Source: Bacillota bacterium (lineage in GTDB: Bacteria; Bacillota; Clostridia; Peptostreptococcales; Thermotaleaceae). From it: a stretch of DNA of 10,378 nt. The notes below the pieces were generated by a model. That model had not been told where the DNA came from. It did no database searches and saw only the letters and a list, made by a program, of their open reading frames with translations. The stretch covers positions 1 through 10,378 of the forward strand of contig JAMNXX010000131.1 of NCBI GenBank assembly GCA_023623095.1, read 5' to 3'. Positions 6,418 to 10,378 of this stretch are shown piece by piece. How positions within the stretch are numbered: the first letter of the stretch is position 1; each line of letters begins with the position of its first letter. The translations under genes were made by a program, and so were the position numbers.

Positions 6418-9123
6418 TTGCACATTGTAGATATATCCATATTGAGTGGACCGAATATATACAGTTATACGCCTGTGATTCGAATGTTAGTCGATCTTGA
6501 GCACCTAGCGGATAAGACAACAGTGGATTTTGAAGATTTCAATGAGATGCTTTTGAAATTGCTCCCCGGATTGGAAGAGCATCACTGCGGTCTGGGGAAA
6601 AGAGGCGGGTTTCTTGAAAAGCTCAGAACAGGCACTTATTTTGGACATGTTTTTGAGCACATTACATTGGAACTTCAGGTATTGGTGGGTTATGAAGTCT
6701 TTTTTGGTAAAACACGCTTGAAAGAAAGCCCTTCTTTATACAACATTATATTCGAATACGGCAATGAAAATGTAGGGATTGAATGTGCAAAACAATCGAT
6801 TCATATCATTAAAAGCATTCTCAAACGCGAAACCATAGATATGGATCAGCTTATAAAAAAATTAATCAAGGTAAAAGAATATTATGAATTGGGACCTAGC
6901 TCGAAGGCAATCTTTGATGAGGCGAAAAAAAGAGGAATCCCCGTAAGAAGATTCGGGAGTGAGAGCATACTGGAGCTAGGCTATGGGAAATATTTGAGGA
7001 AAATTCAGGCGGCACTCGTCGATTCGACGAGTTGTATTGCTGTAGACATCGCCTGTGACAAGCAATTAACAAAACAGCTTCTCGAGCGGAACAATATCCC
7101 TATTCCCGATGGAAGCATTGCCTATACGGAAGAAGATGCTGTAAAAATTGCTGATGATATTGGATATCCTGTCGTGATGAAACCTTTAGATTCCAATCAA
7201 GGAAAAGGCGTTGTCTTAAACATCAATTCTCCTGAGGAACTGAGAAGCAATTTCAAAATCCCGATGCAGTACAGCAATCGGGTTTTGGTTGAAAAATATA
7301 TTCGCGGTAGGGATTATCGGGTGCTTGTCGTTGGAAATAAAGTATCTGCAGTTGCAGAGCGGATCCCGCCTTTTGTTGTAGGAGATGGGGTTCATACGAT
7401 CCAGGAACTCGTTGAAATGGAAAATAAAAATGAGCTGAGAGGAGAAGGGCATGAGAAGCCTTTAACGAAAATCAGACTGGATGATATCGCCCGCAATTAT
7501 CTTAAGAAAAATCATCTTAATGTGGATTCGGTTCTGAAAGCAGGTCAGATAGCAAAATTGAGGGATAATGGGAATCTCAGCACAGGAGGACAGGCAAGAG
7601 AATGCAGCCATGAAATTCATCCGAAAAATATGCAGATCGCTGTTGATGCAGCAAAAGCCATCGGACTGGACATCGCTGGCGTTGATATCATTGCGGAAGA
7701 TATATCCATCCCCCTCTGGGATTGTCAGGGTGCAGTAATAGAGGTGAATGCGGCTCCCGGTCTCCGGATGCACCTGCATCCGACGAAAGGAAAGAAAAAG
7801 AATGTTGCAGCAGATATTTTAGATTTGGTCTACCCGAAAGGGGCCCCGTATTCCATCCCCATTGTTGCGGTAACGGGAACGAATGGAAAGACAACTACGA
7901 CGCGATTAATCCGGCATACGCTCGCGCGGACAGGAAAAATCGTGGGGATGACAACGAGCCACGGAATCTATATTGGAGACAGATGCATCTTAGAGGGCGA
8001 TAATACAGGCCCTGTCAGCGCACGAACGGTATTAAGCTCTAAGGAAGTAGAAGTTGCTGTTCTGGAAGTTGCGCGAGGAGGAATTATCAAAAGAGGTTTG
8101 GGTTATGATTTTTCGGATATCGGGGTCATAACAAATATCAGCGATGATCATATTGGACTGGATGGAGTCGATACTATCGAAGACCTGGCTTTCGTAAAAT
8201 CTCTGATTATCGAATCGGTAAAACCGGATGGATATTCGGTTCTCAATGCCGAGGATAAAATGGTAGAATTTTTTATAAAGAGGGCAAGGGGAAATATCAT
8301 GCTGTTTTCTAAAAGTTCTACCAATAGAATTCTGACAAAGCATATAGAAAATGGAGGCATTGCGGCATATGTAAAGGATCATTCTATCTATATCTGCAAC
8401 AAATCTAAAGAAACAAAGCTAATCGATATCAATGATATCCCAATTACATTGAATGGAGCGATCGAATGCAATATTGAAAATGCGCTTTCTGCGGCCTGTG
8501 CACTGTATGGTTTAAATGTCCCACTCGAGGAGATCCGGAATGGATTTATGTGCTTTCAATTAGATGCGAATGACAATATGGGGAGGTTTAATATTTTTGA
8601 TTTAGGAAATTTTAAAGTTATGCTTGACTACGGACACAACATTGGCAGTTATGAAGCTGTCGGAAAATTCGTCCGGAAATTAGATGCTTCCAGGATTGTA
8701 GGGATTATTGGAATGCCTGGAGATAGAACGGATGAAAGCATTTTAAAAGTAGGGGCAAAATGCTCTGAAATTTTTTCAAAGGTATATATAAAGGAGGATA
8801 TGGATTTAAGAGGTAGAGCTCCGGGGGAAGTTGCAAATATTCTTTACAAAGGGCTGATGGGCGCAAATTTTTGTCCGGAAAATGTAGAAATTATCCTTTC
8901 TGAAATTGAAGCGCTTAAAGCTGCAATCGCTGAAGCACAGGCCGGGGATCTGATCGTGCTGTTTTATGAAGAATTTGAACCGGCATTTCATTTGGTCAGC
9001 CGATTGCAATCTCAGATTCAGAAAAATATGCCGGAGCAGAAGGTGGAGAGTATCGATATCGATCTGCTATTTCCTGCCCAATCGCTTCCTGAAAAAATTG
9101 CCCAATCCATCCATGCACAATAG
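6418..9123 (+). CDS. cphA: Cyanophycin synthetase (CphA1 type)
   Basis: Cyanophycin synthetase makes multi-L-arginyl-poly-L-aspartate without a ribosome, using two ATP per Asp-Arg unit. It is 901 residues, as usual for the family. The N-terminal domain (about 1-160) starts with ILSGPNIYSYTPVIRM and contains HVFEH (77-81), an HxxEH pattern at the place where a primer-making hydrolase site has been described in some CphA proteins. The ATP-grasp domain (about 200-475) adds Asp to the backbone and shows KPLDSNQGKGV (255-265), STGGQA and IEVNAAPGLRMHLHPTKGK (441-459). The Mur-ligase-like domain (about 480-880) adds Arg, with P-loop GTNGKTTTT (487-495), Glu550, SDDHIGLDG and DYGHN (737-741). Both ATP sites look intact, which argues for CphA1 rather than the dipeptide-using CphA2. 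Translation starts at TTG, 8 nt after AGGAGG (6404-6409), which overlaps the cphB stop, so translational coupling is likely. Confidence 0.96.
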   Translation: MHIVDISILSGPNIYSYTPVIRMLVDLEHLADKTTVDFEDFNEMLLKLLPGLEEHHCGLGKRGGFLEKLRTGTYFGHVFEHITLELQVLVGYEVFFGKTRLKESPSLYNIIFEYGNENVGIECAKQSIHIIKSILKRETIDMDQLIKKLIKVKEYYELGPSSKAIFDEAKKRGIPVRRFGSESILELGYGKYLRKIQAALVDSTSCIAVDIACDKQLTKQLLERNNIPIPDGSIAYTEEDAVKIADDIGYPVVMKPLDSNQGKGVVLNINSPEELRSNFKIPMQYSNRVLVEKYIRGRDYRVLVVGNKVSAVAERIPPFVVGDGVHTIQELVEMENKNELRGEGHEKPLTKIRLDDIARNYLKKNHLNVDSVLKAGQIAKLRDNGNLSTGGQARECSHEIHPKNMQIAVDAAKAIGLDIAGVDIIAEDISIPLWDCQGAVIEVNAAPGLRMHLHPTKGKKKNVAADILDLVYPKGAPYSIPIVAVTGTNGKTTTTRLIRHTLARTGKIVGMTTSHGIYIGDRCILEGDNTGPVSARTVLSSKEVEVAVLEVARGGIIKRGLGYDFSDIGVITNISDDHIGLDGVDTIEDLAFVKSLIIESVKPDGYSVLNAEDKMVEFFIKRARGNIMLFSKSSTNRILTKHIENGGIAAYVKDHSIYICNKSKETKLIDINDIPITLNGAIECNIENALSAACALYGLNVPLEEIRNGFMCFQLDANDNMGRFNIFDLGNFKVMLDYGHNIGSYEAVGKFVRKLDASRIVGIIGMPGDRTDESILKVGAKCSEIFSKVYIKEDMDLRGRAPGEVANILYKGLMGANFCPENVEIILSEIEALKAAIAEAQAGDLIVLFYEEFEPAFHLVSRLQSQIQKNMPEQKVESIDIDLLFPAQSLPEKIAQSIHAQ

Positions 9124-9150
9124 GGCTGAAAAACAGATCGTTTGAAAGCG

Positions 9151-9210
9151 ATATGCTCCCTTTATGGCAGACAGTGAAAATAAAAAACTGTTGCCATGGA
9201 GGGAGCATAT
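9151..9210. repeat. 60-nt near-perfect hairpin between cphA and nfo
   Basis: ATATGCTCCCT (9151-9161) pairs exactly with AGGGAGCATAT (9200-9210). The stem continues through two G.U pairs, ATGGCA with TGCCAT, a bulged G and ACAGT with ACTGT, around an A-rich 11-nt loop. About 24 pairs form, far longer than a usual terminator, and no T-run follows at once. A weak AGCA/TGCT stem with ATTTTTT lies at about 9218-9240. It may end or stabilise the cphA transcript, or be a palindromic mobile-type repeat. Structure is seen; role is inferred. Confidence 0.7.
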
Positions 9211-9254
9211 TCATGCAAGCAGTTTTATGATGCTATTTTTTGTCAGTTGGGCGT

Positions 9255-9283
9255 TTGCATAAACTTTTTCTTTCCGCTATGAT
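9255..9283 (+). promoter_or_regulatory. Sigma-A-type promoter for nfo
   Basis: TTGCAT (9255-9260) and TATGAT (9278-9283) are separated by exactly 17 bp. The -10 differs from consensus by one base; the -35 keeps only the TTG core. Transcription would begin near 9290, about 60 nt before the nfo start codon, and downstream of the 60-nt hairpin. This makes nfo independent of the cyanophycin operon. Confidence 0.55.
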
Positions 9284-9352
9284 AGATGAAGAAACTTATC
9301 CGAATTGTTCCTGAACAAGAGGAGGAAATAAAATACATTCATGGAGGAAAAG

Positions 9353-10198
9353 ATGATGTTGAATATCGGATGCCATCTATCTGCAACAAAGGGATATCGA
9401 GCGATGGGAGAAGAAGCGCTTAAAATTGGAGCAAATGTATTTCAATTTTTTACACGCAATCCCAGAGGAGGCAAAGCGAAGGAAGTTGTTCCCGAGGATG
9501 CAAAAGCCCTGCTGCAGATTGCAGAAGAAAATGAATTTGCTGCAATGATTGCCCATGCTCCATATACGCTAAATCCTTGTTCTACCGATAAGAGGATAAG
9601 GGAATTTACGAAAATGGTGATCGCAGAAGATTTAGAAGTCATGGAGCATTTCCCCAATAATTTTTACAATTTCCATCCGGGAAATCACCTCAAGCAAGGG
9701 GTAACCGTAGGGATACAGTATATTATCGACATGCTCAATGCTGTACTAAAACCTGAGCAAACAACGACCGTATTGCTGGAAACCATGGCCGGAAAGGGGA
9801 CAGAGATAGGGCGGACATTTGAGGAATTGAGGCAGATTATCGATGGGGTTATCCTTTCTGATAAAGTGGGTGTATGTTTTGATACATGCCATGTATATGA
9901 TGCCGGGTATGATATCGTAAATGATTTGGACGGTGTCTTGGAAGAATTTGATCAGATCATCGGACTGGAGAGGCTATATTTGATTCATCTCAATGACAGC
10001 AAAAATACCCTTGCAAGCCGGAAAGATCGCCATGCCAAAATTGGAGAGGGCTTGATCGGAAAAGAAGCGATCATCCGGATCATCAATCATCCAAAATTGT
10101 GTCGTTTGCCATTTTGCTTAGAAACGCCAAACGATTTGGCGGGGTATGAGGAAGAAATTAAAATGTTGCGGGTAGCTTATCAGGGAAGTTATGAATAA
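9353..10198 (+). CDS. nfo: Deoxyribonuclease IV (endonuclease IV, AP endonuclease)
   Basis: Endonuclease IV cleaves the DNA backbone 5' to abasic sites and removes blocked 3' ends during base excision repair. The TIM-barrel protein has 281 residues from the chosen start (E. coli 285). All nine trinuclear-zinc ligands can be read: H68 (AHAPY), H108 (FHPG), E143 (LLETMAGKG), D177 and H180 ([13 protein letters not shown]), H212 (IHLNDS), D225 and H227 ([10 protein letters not shown]), and E257 (CLETP). Start choice: the ATG at 9341 is 15 nt from AGGAGG (9320-9325), which is long. A second GGAGG (9343-9347) lies 5 nt before the ATG at 9353 and 8 nt before the one at 9356, and starting there matches the family N-terminus (MLNIGCHLS). 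Any of the three is possible. A DNA methylase gene begins 39 nt after the stop and is probably co-transcribed. Confidence 0.95.
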   Translation: MMLNIGCHLSATKGYRAMGEEALKIGANVFQFFTRNPRGGKAKEVVPEDAKALLQIAEENEFAAMIAHAPYTLNPCSTDKRIREFTKMVIAEDLEVMEHFPNNFYNFHPGNHLKQGVTVGIQYIIDMLNAVLKPEQTTTVLLETMAGKGTEIGRTFEELRQIIDGVILSDKVGVCFDTCHVYDAGYDIVNDLDGVLEEFDQIIGLERLYLIHLNDSKNTLASRKDRHAKIGEGLIGKEAIIRIINHPKLCRLPFCLETPNDLAGYEEEIKMLRVAYQGSYE

Positions 10199-10237
10199 AA
10201 AAAGAGAAAACAGAATCAAAGAGAGCGGGGAACAAGA

Positions 10238-10378
10238 TTGAGGTATATTGGCGGGAAGAGTTTAATGCTTGATCATATCAATGAAGTCATCAAAGAGAAT
10301 ACAACAGGAGTTCGGGCGGTTATCGATATTTTTGCCGGAAGCGGGATCGTATCGAAAAATTTCAAGAAACAGGGATAT
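10238..10378 (+). CDS. DNA adenine methyltransferase, D12 class, N-terminal fragment
   Basis: Only the first 47 codons are present; the gene runs off the right edge. The start is a TTG preceded by a weak ribosome site (GGGGA, 10227-10231, 6 nt away). The product begins RYIGGKS, the usual opening of D12-class (Dam/M.DpnII-like) N6-adenine methylases. DIFAGSGIVSKNFKKQGY at residues 30-47 follows, containing the AdoMet-binding FxGxG motif I. The D/NPPY catalytic motif would lie beyond the window. It may be part of a restriction-modification system or a solitary methylase, which cannot be told from here. The gap to nfo is 39 nt with no terminator, so the two probably share a transcript. Confidence 0.8.
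   Translation, partial: MRYIGGKSLMLDHINEVIKENTTGVRAVIDIFAGSGIVSKNFKKQGY

Noticed and set aside
9151..9210. Hairpin as a classical rho-independent terminator
   Set aside because: No T-run follows the stem directly on either strand; the first plus-strand T-run is about 25 nt further on.
8996..9214. 72-codon minus-strand frame across the cphA end and hairpin
   Set aside because: It mostly overlaps cphA in antisense, starts inside the hairpin arm, and shows no motif.

Overview
This window looks like chromosome from an anaerobic, probably spore-forming Firmicute (class Clostridia). The evidence is strong GGAGG ribosome-binding sites before most genes, TTG start codons, A/T-rich intergenic DNA, an iron-sulfur flavoprotein of the anaerobe type, a secreted 'copper amine oxidase N-terminal' domain protein, and a carbamate kinase. 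The lineage is inferred from these traits, not from a database search.

Left part (1-4211): the 3' end of a carbamate kinase gene runs in from the left edge. A convergent iron-sulfur flavoprotein gene on the minus strand follows, with a large hairpin between the two. An A/T-rich divergent promoter region leads to a secreted protein with a C-terminal copper-amine-oxidase-N domain. Then comes an NCS2-type nucleobase permease resembling E. coli YbbY, closed by a very clear intrinsic terminator at 4172-4211.

Centre (4392-9123): a compact three-gene operon handles cyanophycin (multi-L-arginyl-poly-L-aspartate), a nitrogen, carbon and energy reserve. The order is isoaspartyl dipeptidase (iadA), cyanophycinase (cphB), cyanophycin synthetase (cphA). 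CphA builds the polymer from Asp and Arg with ATP. CphB trims it to beta-Asp-Arg dipeptides. The IadA-family enzyme splits these to free Asp and Arg. The whole cycle is therefore on one likely transcript. Catalytic residues are visible in all three products. The dipeptidase carries Glu where E. coli IadA has its carbamylated metal-bridging Lys.

Right part (9124-10378): a 60-nt near-perfect hairpin and a sigma-A-like promoter precede endonuclease IV (nfo). Right after it, 39 nt downstream, lies the start of a D12-class DNA adenine methyltransferase that runs off the window.

The carbamate kinase could serve arginine fermentation, using arginine released from cyanophycin. It could equally belong to a purine or ureide catabolic cluster together with the YbbY-like permease. 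The sequence upstream of the window would decide. No tRNA, rRNA, CRISPR array or insertion sequence was seen, and no gene-free stretch exceeds 300 bases.
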